From: Duganella sp. Root336D2
GTDB taxonomy: Bacteria; Pseudomonadota; Gammaproteobacteria; Burkholderiales; Burkholderiaceae_D
DNA length: 64,000 bases
Direction: 5' to 3'
Assembly (NCBI RefSeq): GCF_001425005.1
Contig: NZ_LMDB01000001.1
Location: 704,340 to 768,339 of the forward strand
Shown in pieces: positions 34,045 to 44,400 of this stretch (positions within the stretch are counted from its first letter, which is position 1; each line of letters opens with the position of its first letter). The notes beneath the pieces are model-generated. The model did not search any database. It was not told the origin of the DNA and saw nothing but the letters and a program-made list of their open reading frames with translations. The position numbers and the translations under genes are program-made.

Positions 34045-35607
34045 CGCCGAACCTTGTGCCAGGTCGCGTTGGTTGGCGCACCAGCGCTGGACCAGCACGT
34101 CTTGCGCGAGAAGACCTTCCGGGCGCGCCGTTTCCGGCATTTGGGAAAACGTGTTCGCGCCCAGGTAGCAATAACCGCCAACCAGCAGGGGCGATGCCTG
34201 CAACATGCAGAAAAGGCTGCGGGCAAGCGCCGGCACCCGTTCCAATTCCAGGTCGAGCGTGCCCGCAACGGTTCCGTTCAATAGCGCCTGGCTGATCGCT
34301 ACACTGCTGCCCTTTTGCTTGACGACGATGTCGGTGTCTGCGCTTTTGCGGGCTACCGATCCGTCTCCGGCGCGCCGAAGGGAGCGGTTGAACAGCAATT
34401 CAATTTCACGCAAAGCCTCGCACACCATGCCGGGCGTCAGGCCGTATTTCAACAGTCGTTCGCCGGCAGGATCGCCACTTCTGCAAGAGGCATGGTACTG
34501 GCGCAAGTGCGGCACCAGGTCAGGCGGCAGTTTGCCGACACCCATGAGCGCGAGTTCCCACTGGCCAAGCCCGGACGGTGGGCGCATTTCATCCAGCTTT
34601 TCAAGCAACGCTGCCCAGGCATCAGCAATCACCTGCTGCTCGCCATTGAGTATGGCTGCTATCGATGGCTGGAGTTCCTCAGTTTCAGCATTCTGCAGTT
34701 CGCCGCTACTCAACGCTGCATACACACTTGCAAGCCATTCCGGATGTTCAGCCAGCGCGGCGCACTCGCCAGGATCAAGCAACAAGTCCTCCTGCTCCAG
34801 CGCCAGGCGGATCTGCTGCGCGTGCGTGCGCAAGCTCTCCAGTGCGTCGCTATCATCAAATGCGCTGAGTGCTTTCTTGAGTATATCGATTTCCGGCATG
34901 ATCTTTCTCCCCTGGCGATCAGGCTGCGCGGCACGCCGTACTGAATTCAGCAGTGCTTGTGCAAAGCGTGCCTTGGCCTGGTTCACCTGTTCGGTTGACA
35001 TTCCGAGTTCGGCGGCCACAGTGCGTGGCGCCTGGTCCATGACCCAGACCCGGTAAGCAATGTCGGCATCGGTCGATTGCGGCCGTGCCTCGATCAATTG
35101 CAACGCGACCCGGCTGACCGTGGCAGCCAGTTGGTCGCGCAAGCGATAGCGCGTGAGATGATGTTTCTCCGCAAGTTCGCGCTCGCCGGGCCCATAGTCC
35201 GACAGGAAGTCGGCCAGTAGTGCCTGCTCGGCTTCGGGCAGTAGTGCGATGGCAGCCTTGAGCTGGGCGATTTGCTGTTTCATTTCTACAGCCTCCAACG
35301 GCAAGGGATCGGCTGCGGCCAGGTCGAGGCATTCTTCAATGTCGACGGCACGCGAACGCAGCCGGTGCAACTTTATCTGCCGGCGGCGGCCAAAGCGGTA
35401 AAAGGCGGTGGCGAGATAGGGGGCGAAATCGCCCTTGGCCGAGTCAAAGCGGCTATTGAGCGGTTCCCATTCAAGGAAAAAGTCATGGATCAGGTCGCGG
35501 GCGTCGTGCGGCTGGATGTGATAGCCATCGCGTACCAGCTTGCTCAGCACGCGCCACAGCAGCGGCTCGTACTCGAGGAAATCCCTGGGGGACGCCAACG
35601 CACTCAT
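33991..35607 (-). CDS. sigma-70-like protein fused to an unknown helical domain
   Basis: A 538-residue protein. Residues ~10-80 resemble sigma region 2 (ARDLIHDFFLEWEPLNSRFD, then YLATAFYRFGRRRQIKL). About 120-180 resemble region 4, and about 185-225 form a second helix-turn-helix-like stretch (TVAAELGMSTEQVNQAKARF). From residue 237 on (MPEIDILKKALSAFDD) a ~300-residue helical domain follows that I do not recognise. That Met has a strong AGGGGAGA at ideal spacing, so a separate C-terminal protein of 302 residues may also be made. I chose the ATG at 35607, with GGAGATATTG upstream. GC content is low (34681-34740: 30 of 60). Role unknown; a transcription factor is likely. Confidence 0.72.
   Translation of the reverse strand: MSALASPRDFLEYEPLLWRVLSKLVRDGYHIQPHDARDLIHDFFLEWEPLNSRFDSAKGDFAPYLATAFYRFGRRRQIKLHRLRSRAVDIEECLDLAAADPLPLEAVEMKQQIAQLKAAIALLPEAEQALLADFLSDYGPGERELAEKHHLTRYRLRDQLAATVSRVALQLIEARPQSTDADIAYRVWVMDQAPRTVAAELGMSTEQVNQAKARFAQALLNSVRRAAQPDRQGRKIMPEIDILKKALSAFDDSDALESLRTHAQQIRLALEQEDLLLDPGECAALAEHPEWLASVYAALSSGELQNAETEELQPSIAAILNGEQQVIADAWAALLEKLDEMRPPSGLGQWELALMGVGKLPPDLVPHLRQYHASCRSGDPAGERLLKYGLTPGMVCEALREIELLFNRSLRRAGDGSVARKSADTDIVVKQKGSSVAISQALLNGTVAGTLDLELERVPALARSLFCMLQASPLLVGGYCYLGANTFSQMPETARPEGLLAQDVLVQRWCANQRDLAQGSALLQRELVRGMNGSEARC
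34903..34911 (-). promoter_or_regulatory. internal ribosome-binding site before codon 237 of the sigma-like gene
   Basis: On the minus strand GGGGAGA lies 7 bases (from GGAG) before an in-frame ATG at 34899. This is the best Shine-Dalgarno in the region and sits exactly at the domain junction. Confidence 0.55.
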
Positions 35608-35758
35608 CAATATCTCCAATCGGGGCACTCAATACAGTCATATTGCACGGCGCCGGCCGGCTGGTTGAAATCTGCGTCAATGAATACGTTCGCCCCTGCC
35701 AAATGCTGTTCGCCACCTATTGCTGGCTTGGCAAGACCGGTGTCCTTAAGCTGGATTC

Positions 35759-36955
35759 ATGTCCAACCCTGCTTGCCAAACCATCATGCAAAACCAACGC
35801 CTGTATTTCCTCGACTGGCTGCGCATCGGCGCTTTCTTCCTTCTCGTGCTGTACCACACCGGCATGTATTACGTGACCTGGGACTGGCATGTCAAAGCGC
35901 CCCACCCCAGCCAAGCCATCGAGCCGCTGATGCTGCTTTCGTCCCCTTGGCGCATGTGCCTGCTGTTCCTGATTGGCGGCGCAGCAGCGGCTTTCCTGCT
36001 CGACAAACTGGGCGGCAAGGGCCTGGCCAAGGAACGCAGCAAACGCCTGCTGGTTCCGCTTATCTTCGGCATGTTCTTCATCGTGCCGCCCCAATCCTAC
36101 TTTGAAGTGGTGTCGGACGTCGCCTACCAGGGCAGCTATTTCGACTTCATGCAGCTCTATTTGCGCGCCTATCACGGCTTCTGCGACAACAATGGCTGCC
36201 TCGACTTGCCGACCTGGAACCACCTCTGGTTCCTGCCCTATTTGTGGATCTACACCCTGCTGCTGGCAGCCATCGGCAGCCTGCGCATACAAGCCATGGG
36301 CGCCTGGCTGCTGCGCCACCTGCAGGGCTGGAAGCTGTTTGTCCTGCCGGTGGCATTCCTGGCTGTCGGCCGCATCCTGCTGTTGCCGCATTGGCCGCAT
36401 ACCCATAACCTGACGTCCGACTGGCATAACCATGCGATGAGCCTGCCTTACTTCCTGCTGGGTGCGGCCATGGCACGCCGCGGTGAATTCTGGCAGCGAC
36501 TGGAAAACGTGCGTTTTGCCGCGCTGGGATTCTTCCTCGCGAGCTGGGCATCCATCATCTTCTATTACGCATCGGGCGACACCTACAAGGACTGGCTGCC
36601 GCTGGCACGCGTCGTCTACGCACTGTGCCAATGGAGCGCCATCATCGCTGTGTGCGGTTTCGGCCATCGCCACCTGAATTTCGACAGCGCCAAGCGCCGC
36701 TACCTGACCCAGGCAGTGTTCCCGGTCTACATCCTGCACCAGACGTTGATCATCTGCCTGGCGATGGCACTGCGCGCGGCCAATCTGGCGCCCGCGACCG
36801 AAGGCGCACTGATCGTGGTGCTGACGCTGGCCATCAGCTTCGGAGTATTTGAGGTAGTGCGCCGGGTGCCGCTGCTGCAGCCGCTGTTCGGCGTGGGGAA
36901 AGCGGCAGGCACGACGCCTGCCGCCAAGGATGGATTAGTTCAGCACCTTGCGTGA
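35759..36955 (+). CDS. membrane acyltransferase family 3 (OpgC-like)
   Basis: Integral membrane O-acyltransferase of 398 residues with about ten hydrophobic helices. The N-terminal RLYFLDWLRIGAFFLLVLYH (about residues 15-34) is the family signature, with the catalytic His at its end. The later LLFLIGGAAAAFLL and FPVYILHQTLII are also typical. Relatives decorate periplasmic glucans or surface polysaccharides with succinyl or acetyl groups. The start could be the ATG at 35759 or the one at 35786; neither has a clear ribosome-binding site. Its end overlaps the convergent diguanylate cyclase gene by 21 bases. Confidence 0.85.
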   Translation: MSNPACQTIMQNQRLYFLDWLRIGAFFLLVLYHTGMYYVTWDWHVKAPHPSQAIEPLMLLSSPWRMCLLFLIGGAAAAFLLDKLGGKGLAKERSKRLLVPLIFGMFFIVPPQSYFEVVSDVAYQGSYFDFMQLYLRAYHGFCDNNGCLDLPTWNHLWFLPYLWIYTLLLAAIGSLRIQAMGAWLLRHLQGWKLFVLPVAFLAVGRILLLPHWPHTHNLTSDWHNHAMSLPYFLLGAAMARRGEFWQRLENVRFAALGFFLASWASIIFYYASGDTYKDWLPLARVVYALCQWSAIIAVCGFGHRHLNFDSAKRRYLTQAVFPVYILHQTLIICLAMALRAANLAPATEGALIVVLTLAISFGVFEVVRRVPLLQPLFGVGKAAGTTPAAKDGLVQHLA

Positions 36956-37864
36956 GCGCTTGGCGCGGTACATCTCGGCATCGGCTATCGCGAGGGCTTC
37001 CTCCAGGTCGATGCCGGGCTTGCGCATTGCCATGCCGATCGAAGCCCGCACATCGTAACCGGCCAGCGTTTCCTGCACCCGCAGCAGCATGGCCTGGGCG
37101 TCGAAATAGTCGCACTCGACCATCAGCATGGCGAACTCGTCGCCGCCCATGCGCGCTACCACGTCGGAACCGCGCGTGACTTCCTTCAGTGCCTTGCTGC
37201 AACGGATCAACAGGGCATCGCCGGAGGCATAGCCCTGGGTATCGTTATAGAACCTGAGATCGTCCAGATCGATTGACACCACGCAGGCCGGGTGCCCATA
37301 GCGACGGCAACGCTCATCCTCGCGCACCATCAGCATGTCCCAGCCGCGCCGGTTGTACAGGCCGGTCAGTTCATCGCGCGTGATATCGACGTCCATCCGC
37401 TCGGCCTTGCGCACCGCTTCGGTACCGGCCAGCTCGGCTTCCAGCAAGCCGCCCAGCAGCTCGCCCATCAGTACGATCATGTCCTTGTCTTCCCGGATGC
37501 GCTCCGGTTGCGGCTCGGGATCGATGGCACACAAGGTGCCGAACAGGGTGCCGTCGGCGCGCCGCAGCGGCACGCCCACATAGGCGCCGATGGTGATCTT
37601 GTCGGTAATCGGGGACTGGGCATAGGCCGGCTCGCTCGCCACGTCGGGCGCGATGTGCGGACCCTGCCCTTCGACCATGCGTGAACACAAAGTTTCCGCC
37701 CAACTATAAACCTGTCCTGCCTTCACGCCATAACCATGGTCGTCGGCGAACAGGACGATCCAGTCTTTCCCGTCGGTACGGGTGACCATCCACAATTTGA
37801 AGCCCAGGCGCTGCCGAAGGAATTGCATGGTGGCCTTGGAAGCGGCCGCAAAATCGTTCATCAT
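36935..37864 (-). CDS. GAF-GGDEF diguanylate cyclase
   Basis: Cyclic-di-GMP synthase of about 309 residues. A GAF-type sensor domain fills about residues 1-145 (VGVPLRRADGTLFGTLCAID is typical). It is followed by a GGDEF domain with DELTGLYNRRGWD, FYNDTQGYASGDALL and the active site ARMGGDEFAML. There is no clear RxxD inhibitory site before the active site. I chose the ATG pair at 37864/37861, with GAGGC upstream; an in-frame ATG 18 codons earlier has no such site. There are no membrane helices, so it senses a cytoplasmic signal. Confidence 0.9.
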   Translation of the reverse strand: MMNDFAAASKATMQFLRQRLGFKLWMVTRTDGKDWIVLFADDHGYGVKAGQVYSWAETLCSRMVEGQGPHIAPDVASEPAYAQSPITDKITIGAYVGVPLRRADGTLFGTLCAIDPEPQPERIREDKDMIVLMGELLGGLLEAELAGTEAVRKAERMDVDITRDELTGLYNRRGWDMLMVREDERCRRYGHPACVVSIDLDDLRFYNDTQGYASGDALLIRCSKALKEVTRGSDVVARMGGDEFAMLMVECDYFDAQAMLLRVQETLAGYDVRASIGMAMRKPGIDLEEALAIADAEMYRAKRSRKVLN

Positions 37865-37965
37865 TGCTTGCCTCATCAATAGCTGGTTCCGGCACGGAGT
37901 TGAAGTGTCATTATGCACCGGTCGGAGTAGACTTGACAGCGCTAATTTACCTGGAGACTCACACG

Positions 37966-38856
37966 ATGACCCGCCTGACCGCCAAGGACTTTGAACCGGA
38001 AGTACTGGAGCTGTTCGACAAATACGTGCATGGCCAGTTAAGCCGCCGCGATTTCATCGCATCGGCAACACGCTATGCGGTGGCCGGCGCGACCGGCGCC
38101 AGCCTGTTGGCGACACTGGCGCCCAGCTTTGCCGCGCCGCTGGTAGCGGCCGACGACACGCGCCTCAAGGCTGGCTACGCGGAGTATCCCTCACCTCAAG
38201 GCTACGGCAAGCTGCGCGGCTACCTGGTGCAGCCGGCCGCGGCCAAGGGCAAGCTGCCCGCTGTGCTGGTGGTGCATGAGAATCGCGGCCTGAACCCGCA
38301 TATCGAGGACATCACGCGCCGCCTGGCGCTCGATGGCTTCCTGGCCTTTGCACCGGATGCCCTGTTACCGCTGGGCGGCTATCCCGGCGATGAGGACAAG
38401 GCGCGCGAACTGTTCTCCAAACTGGACCAGGCCAAGACCCGCGCCGATTTCCTGGCGGCGGTGCAAATCCTCAAGTCGCACCCCAGCGCAACAGGCAAGG
38501 TCGGCGTGGTGGGTTTCTGTTATGGCGGCGGCATGGCCAATTACCTCGCGACCATGGTGCCTGACCTGGCGGCGGCCGTGCCCTTCTACGGCGCCCAGCC
38601 GCCGGCTGCCGATGTGCCCAAGATCAAGTCGCCCCTGCTGGTGCACGATGCCGGCAACGATGCGCGCATCCTGGCCGGCTGGCCGGCATACGAGGCTGCG
38701 CTGAAGGCAGCCGGGAAGGCGTACCAGCACTTCGTCTATCCCGGCGTCGAGCATGGCTTCAATAATGACACCACGCCGCGCTATGACGAAGCCGCCGCCA
38801 GGCAGGCCTGGCAGCGCACCGTGGACTTCCTGCGCGCGAACGTCGCTACTTCGTAA
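37966..38856 (+). CDS. dienelactone hydrolase family protein with Tat signal
   Basis: Alpha/beta hydrolase of 296 residues. An N-terminal twin-arginine signal is visible (SRRDFIASATRYA, then a hydrophobic run to FAAP), so it is exported folded. The nucleophile elbow GFCYGGGMA (about residues 183-191) has Cys as nucleophile, as in carboxymethylenebutenolidase. The catalytic His lies in PGVEHGFNND. The ATG at 37966 follows GGAG 9 bases upstream. It is divergent from the diguanylate cyclase and converges on the penicillin acylase gene with an 11-base overlap. Confidence 0.88.
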   Translation: MTRLTAKDFEPEVLELFDKYVHGQLSRRDFIASATRYAVAGATGASLLATLAPSFAAPLVAADDTRLKAGYAEYPSPQGYGKLRGYLVQPAAAKGKLPAVLVVHENRGLNPHIEDITRRLALDGFLAFAPDALLPLGGYPGDEDKARELFSKLDQAKTRADFLAAVQILKSHPSATGKVGVVGFCYGGGMANYLATMVPDLAAAVPFYGAQPPAADVPKIKSPLLVHDAGNDARILAGWPAYEAALKAAGKAYQHFVYPGVEHGFNNDTTPRYDEAAARQAWQRTVDFLRANVATS

Positions 38857-41233
38857 AGGTCAGCGTATAGGCGGACGCTCCCGGCAACAGGGGCGTGGCC
38901 TTGCCTGCGACCCAGTCGGCATGGCCGGCCAGGAAGAATGGCGACAGAGGGTGGCCGCTCTGGCCGCCCGGCATATTGAACAGGCCCTGTTCCTCGCGCC
39001 CCGGCGACACCGTCATGCGCTCGGACTGGCCGAAAGCCGGGCCGGCCACGCGCGGCATATTGCTGTCGCCCGGAAGCTGGTCGGGCGGCACGCTGAGCCA
39101 CTTCTTCAGCATCGGTAGCGCGCCCGCAATCGGGTGTGCAATCTTCGCCGTGTTGCGCGCCCCCCAAGTGGCGGAAGCCAGCGGCTTGCCGCCGGCCGCC
39201 AGGTGTTCGATGGTGCGGTCCAGCGCTGCCAGTTGCAGCGCCTTCCAGTCTGCATACCCCGGCGGCAGCCAGCCGCCCGGCTGTTCATCCAGCAGGCGTC
39301 CCAGCACAACCGGCCAGCGGCTGGACGCGGCGCGCATATTGGCATCCTTGTCCAGCTTGGCCAACTCGATATTGGCGCCGCCATACAGCAGCTCATATAA
39401 GGACCACATAAAGGCCCGGCTGGCGCGGTATGCCACCGAATCCACGCTGGCGTGGCCGTTCCAGTTGTCCTTTAACAGGTGTGCCAGCTCGGCGCGCTGC
39501 GGCTTGCCTTTCACGGCTTCCGCATCCAGCACGGCCAGGGCGCGCTCACGCCACTGCGAAATGAACAGCGCGCGGTCGTCCAGCATCACGCTGTACACGC
39601 CCTTCTCGTCGGTCTTGTCGCCCAGCGCTGCCAACGCGTCGCGCGCCTGTTTGGCGCGGGCGCCCATATCGAAGCCGCCGTCGCCCAGCTTGACGGAATC
39701 GGCGCCCAGCAACTGGCGGCTGTTGGCCGTGACCAGCTGGCCGCCGGCCGGATTGCGCACCGATGGATACCCGCCCGCCGGCAGTAAGCCTTGCCAGCCG
39801 CGCGTGCTGCCATTGGCCGACAGCGGGTAGCTGGCATCGACCGGCGTGGCAGGCCGTTGCGGCAGCGGGCCGACGATGGTCCATCCGATATTCCCGTCGC
39901 TGTCGCCTGCCACCAGGTTCTGCGCCGGCATGCCGACTTTCGGCGCCAGTGCCAGCGCGTCGGCAACGGTGTCCACTTCCTCCATATGCCGGATCGCCAG
40001 GTTCACCGCCTTCACATCATGCGCCACCCAGTGCACCGCATATTCGCGGCCGCCGGACAGCATGATCGGGCCCAGCGAAGTCTCGCGCACCTTCATGGTG
40101 ACGGCCGGCTGGCCCTTGACCAGGATGGTCTCATCATGCACCACCGGCGTTTCCCAGCCGCCCGGCAGCTTGGCCTGGCCTGGCCTGTCCCTGGCCGTAG
40201 CAACTTCCACCAGGTCGACATAGTCGCCATAGCTGTTGGTGAAGCCCCAGGCCACATTGCCGTTGCTGCCCGCCACCACGGCCGGCACTCCGGGAATGCT
40301 GACGCCGACGATGCGGCGCGTGCTGCCATGCTGGCCCGGCACTTGCAACAACAGCCGGTACCAGGTGTTCGCCAGCTTGATCCCCAGGTGCATATCGTCG
40401 GAAACGATAGCCCCGCCACTAGCGCTGCGCTTGCCGGACACAGCCCAGTTATTGCTGCCCACGCCGTCGACAAATGCTGCGGCAGCCAGCGTTGCCGGCT
40501 CCCTGGCCACGCCCTTGCCCCACCAGTCCGGCGCGCGGGCCGGAATTGGCGCGTCAGGCGCCGGTGGGCTGGCAGCATCCAGCGGTGCATCCCACTGCGT
40601 GCTGGCCGGCAGCAGGAAGGCCAGCTGCTCGGCATTGGCGTGCTCCTTCAGCCAGCCACGCGCCAGTTCGCGGCCGATGCCTGTCACTTGCAGATCAATA
40701 TACATCGCCCAGGCCACCAGGAAGGAGTCTTCCAGCGCCCACGCACGCGGACCGACGCCCACCAGGCCATATTCAAAGGGCCGGTTGCCGAGCGCGTTCA
40801 GGCCCTCGTTGACGCCCGCGGTATAGCGCTCCAGCAGTTGGCGGTCGGCAGGCGGCATGGCTGCGATCGCCTGCGCGGCGCGGGCGCGAAAACGGTGCAG
40901 GCGGTTGATGCGGTCGGTCTCCAGCGCCTTTTCGCCAAACAATTCGGACAGCTCGCCGGCCGGCATGCGGCGCAGCAGGTCCATCTGGAAGAAGCGGTCC
41001 TGGGCATGCACGAAGCCGGTTGCATACGCCACGTCGTTACGGTCGCCGCCGGAGATGGAAGGAACGCCCTTGGCGTCGCGGCTCACCGTCACGCTGCCGG
41101 CAAGGCCGGCCGCAGTGCGCCGGCCATCGAGCTGGGCCAGGCTGCCGCGCAGGAAGAACCAGAGTCCCAGCGCCAGTACCAGCAGCAGCGCAAAAAATGC
41201 GAGGACAAGACGTTTCAGCCATAACTTCGCCAT
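38846..41233 (-). CDS. penicillin acylase family protein
   Basis: Ntn-hydrolase of 795 residues that cleaves amide bonds (penicillins, acyl-homoserine lactones or related) after self-processing. An N-terminal membrane anchor (LVLAFFALLLVLALGLWFFL) is followed by the alpha chain with VPSISGGDRNDVAYATGFVHAQDRFFQMD (part shown). The autocatalytic site is GVGSNNWAVSG, where Ser260 becomes the N-terminal nucleophile of the beta chain. TNSYGDYVD and later segments carry the beta-chain Asn. The ATG at 41233 follows GGGGGTG, and an earlier in-frame ATG 4 codons upstream is weaker. The periplasmic substrate is not predictable. Confidence 0.9.
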   Translation of the reverse strand: MAKLWLKRLVLAFFALLLVLALGLWFFLRGSLAQLDGRRTAAGLAGSVTVSRDAKGVPSISGGDRNDVAYATGFVHAQDRFFQMDLLRRMPAGELSELFGEKALETDRINRLHRFRARAAQAIAAMPPADRQLLERYTAGVNEGLNALGNRPFEYGLVGVGPRAWALEDSFLVAWAMYIDLQVTGIGRELARGWLKEHANAEQLAFLLPASTQWDAPLDAASPPAPDAPIPARAPDWWGKGVAREPATLAAAAFVDGVGSNNWAVSGKRSASGGAIVSDDMHLGIKLANTWYRLLLQVPGQHGSTRRIVGVSIPGVPAVVAGSNGNVAWGFTNSYGDYVDLVEVATARDRPGQAKLPGGWETPVVHDETILVKGQPAVTMKVRETSLGPIMLSGGREYAVHWVAHDVKAVNLAIRHMEEVDTVADALALAPKVGMPAQNLVAGDSDGNIGWTIVGPLPQRPATPVDASYPLSANGSTRGWQGLLPAGGYPSVRNPAGGQLVTANSRQLLGADSVKLGDGGFDMGARAKQARDALAALGDKTDEKGVYSVMLDDRALFISQWRERALAVLDAEAVKGKPQRAELAHLLKDNWNGHASVDSVAYRASRAFMWSLYELLYGGANIELAKLDKDANMRAASSRWPVVLGRLLDEQPGGWLPPGYADWKALQLAALDRTIEHLAAGGKPLASATWGARNTAKIAHPIAGALPMLKKWLSVPPDQLPGDSNMPRVAGPAFGQSERMTVSPGREEQGLFNMPGGQSGHPLSPFFLAGHADWVAGKATPLLPGASAYTLTFTK

Positions 41234-41413
41234 CGGCACCCCCATTCTTATACTGTTGCGTCAAATCTTGCCAGAAATCCAAAAGGAACGGCAGGGAAAT
41301 TGTTTAACCGTGCTAAAGCGGCCCGCATGATTCCCCCGCCACGCCATCACGCGCGCCGGAATCATGGTGGTGGCCGACGCCCTGCTGGACGCTTTCGCTG
41401 CGCTGTCCGGCAC

Positions 41414-44400
41414 CTAGGTACCGGTCGGCGCATGGCCATCGCCGCCATGCATCAGTGCGTGATACCGGAAGGCTTCGCGGATATTGTCGCGCAGCGCCTG
41501 GTCATCCCAGGGCTTGGTATAAAAGCGGTAGATTTCGCCGCGGTTGATGGCGCCCAGCACCGACTCCAGTTCGGCATAGCCGGACAGGATGATGCGCACC
41601 GTGCCCGGGTAGAGCTTGCGCACCCGGCTCAGGAATTCGGTGCCGTTCATATCCGGCATACGCTGGTCGCTGACCACGACCTGCACCTCGTGGGTGGCCA
41701 GCATGGAAAATGCTTCCTGCGCATTGTGCGCGGCCAGGATCTGGTAGCCGTCGCGGCGCAAGAGCCGCATCAGGGACGACAGCACGTTCGGTTCATCGTC
41801 GAGCAGCAGCAAGGTGCCCCTGCGCTCGTCCGCCGGGCGCCGTGCCGGCTGGCGCGACTGTTCCTGTTGCAGCAGCGTGGCGAAAACGTCCGGCATGATC
41901 GGATGGCTCAGGTGGTAGCCCTGCGCTTCGTCGCAGTTATAACGCTGCAGGTAGGCCAGTTGCCCTTCGGATTCCACACCTTCGGCGATGATGCGGAAGT
42001 CCAGGCTGTGTCCCAGCGAAATCACCGAGCGCACAATGGCTGCCACCGTCGGGTCGCCCAGCATATCGCGCACGAAGGACTGGTCGATCTTCAGGTAATC
42101 GATGGGGAACAGCTTGAGGTAGGCCAGGCTGGAATAGCCGGTGCCGAAATCATCGATCGAAATCCCCACCCCGACTTTCTTCAGGCGCTGCACCGTGACC
42201 ACCGCCTCGTCAGCATTCTGCATCATCATGCTCTCTGTCAGCTCGAGTTCAAGGTACTGTGCCTGCAGGCCGGTACTGCGCAATGCTTCCACTACTTCGT
42301 CGGCCAGGTTCTTGTCGCGGAACTGGCGCGCCGAAACGTTGACGGCCACCCTCAGCGGCCGCAGGCCAGCATCCTGCCAGGCCTTGTTCTGGGCGCAGGC
42401 AGTGTGGATCACCCAGCGCCCCAGCGCCACGATCAGGCCCGTCTCTTCCGCCACGCCGATGAAGCGGCCGGGCGGGATCAGGCCCATGGTCGGATGGCGC
42501 CAGCGCAGCAGCGCCTCGACACCGGAGATCTCGCCGGAGGCCACGTTCATCTTCGGCTGGTAGACCAGGAACATTTCGCCGCGCGCCAAAGCGCCGCGCA
42601 GCTCGTTCTCGATGGCGGCGCGCTCCACGATGCGGGCGTGCATCGCCGGCTCGTAGAACTGCACCTGGTTGCGCCCGCTTTCCTTGGCGCGGTACATGGC
42701 GATGTCGGCATAGCGCATCAGCAGCTGCGGCTCGCTGCTGTCGGCCGGATACAGGGAGACCCCCATGCTGCAGGTGAGCGTATGCTCCTGCCCTGCCAAC
42801 TGCATCGGCGCCGACACGCTGTCGATGATCTTGCGCAGCATGGCTTGCGACGGCGTGCTTTCGTGCCCATCCAGCAGCACCAGCACAAATTCGTCGCCGC
42901 CCATGCGCGCCACGGTATCGGTGTCGCGCATGCAGCTGCGCAGGCGGGCCGCCACGGTGCGCAGCAGTTCATCGCCGGCTTCGTGGCCCAGGTTGTCGTT
43001 CACCAGCTTGAAGTTGTCGAGGTCAAGGAAAGCCACCCATACCGTGTGGCCGTAGCGCTGCGCATAGCTGATCGCTTGCGCCAGGCGGTCGCCGCACAGG
43101 TTACGGTTGGGCAGGCCGGTCAACGCGTCATGGTTGGCCTGGTGTTCGAGCTGGGCCTGGTAGTCCATGGTCGCCGTCATATCGGTCAGTACGCAGACCC
43201 GGTGCGTGTGCTGGCCTTCGCTGCCGCCGACCGGCGCCACATGGAGCTGCGCCCACCAGCTGCGGCCATCGCGGTGGCGGCCGCGCAGCATCAGCTGCAC
43301 GTCGCTTTGGCCATGCACCGCTTCATGCAGGGCGGTCTGGGCTGCCGCATCTTCCGGGTCGGCCAGCAGCTGTTCCAGGCTGCGGCCGGCCAGCTCGCCG
43401 GCGGCATGGCCGGTCAGCACCGCCAGCGCCGGGTTGGCGTAATCGATGGTATCGCTGCCTGCATGGATGGCGGTGATGGCAATGGCATTGACGCTCGACT
43501 CCAGCGCCCGGTTATGCAGCTGCAGCATCAGCTCCACCTGCTTGCGCTCGGAAACATCCTCGATGGTGCCCAGCAGGCCGATGGTCTTGCCGGCCTGGTC
43601 GTGCAGCGGCAGCTTGTTGATCAGGAACCAGTGCACGCTGCCATCGGCAAACAGCAAATGGTCTTCGCGGTTCAGGTGCGGCACGCCGCTGTTGATGATC
43701 TTCGCATCGTCGGCGCGGATGCGCTCCGCATTGTGCGACCAGGGGAAATCGAAATCGCTCTTGCCCACCACTTCTTCCTGCGACGACAGCCCGGCCGCGC
43801 GCAGGAATATGTCGTTGCAGCCGCGGTACAGCAAATCCATGTCCTTCCAGAAGATCTGGTGCGGGATGTGGTCGACCACCAGCTGCGTCATCTCCTGCGA
43901 TTCATGCAGGGCTTTCTCGACGCGCAGGCGCCGCGTCACGTCATGGGCGAACACGAAGCGCGCCTTGTGCCCCGCCATCAGCAAGGGGTGCGAGGAAATC
44001 TCCACCTGGATCAGGCGGCCGTCCTTGCAGCGATGGGTCCATGCGCCCGATTGCTGCGCCGCCGATTGCGGCGAAGTCTCCAGGTCGGCATGCAGCCGCT
44101 CCAGTTCATTATCGGGGCGGATATCCTCGATCGTCATGTCGAGGAATTCTTCTTCGCTGTAGCCGTAGATCGCCACCGCCGCCCGGTTGACCACCAGGAA
44201 GCGCAGCGTCGCGACGTCGTACACCCACATTGCATGCGGGTGCTGGTCGAACAGACGCTTGAAGCGCAGCCGCGAGCCATAGGAATCGGCTTCCGGCAGC
44301 GGCGTGACAAGACAGCGGAAGCATTCGGGCTGGGCGCCATGGCCGGCGTAGTATTCCAGCGCCAGCGAAACCGGTGCGCCATCGCCGCCTTTCTCGCACA

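Noticed and set aside
41400..41432. Possible terminator hairpin after the GGDEF-EAL gene
   Set aside because: The inverted bases around CCTAGG are short and are not followed by a T run on either strand.
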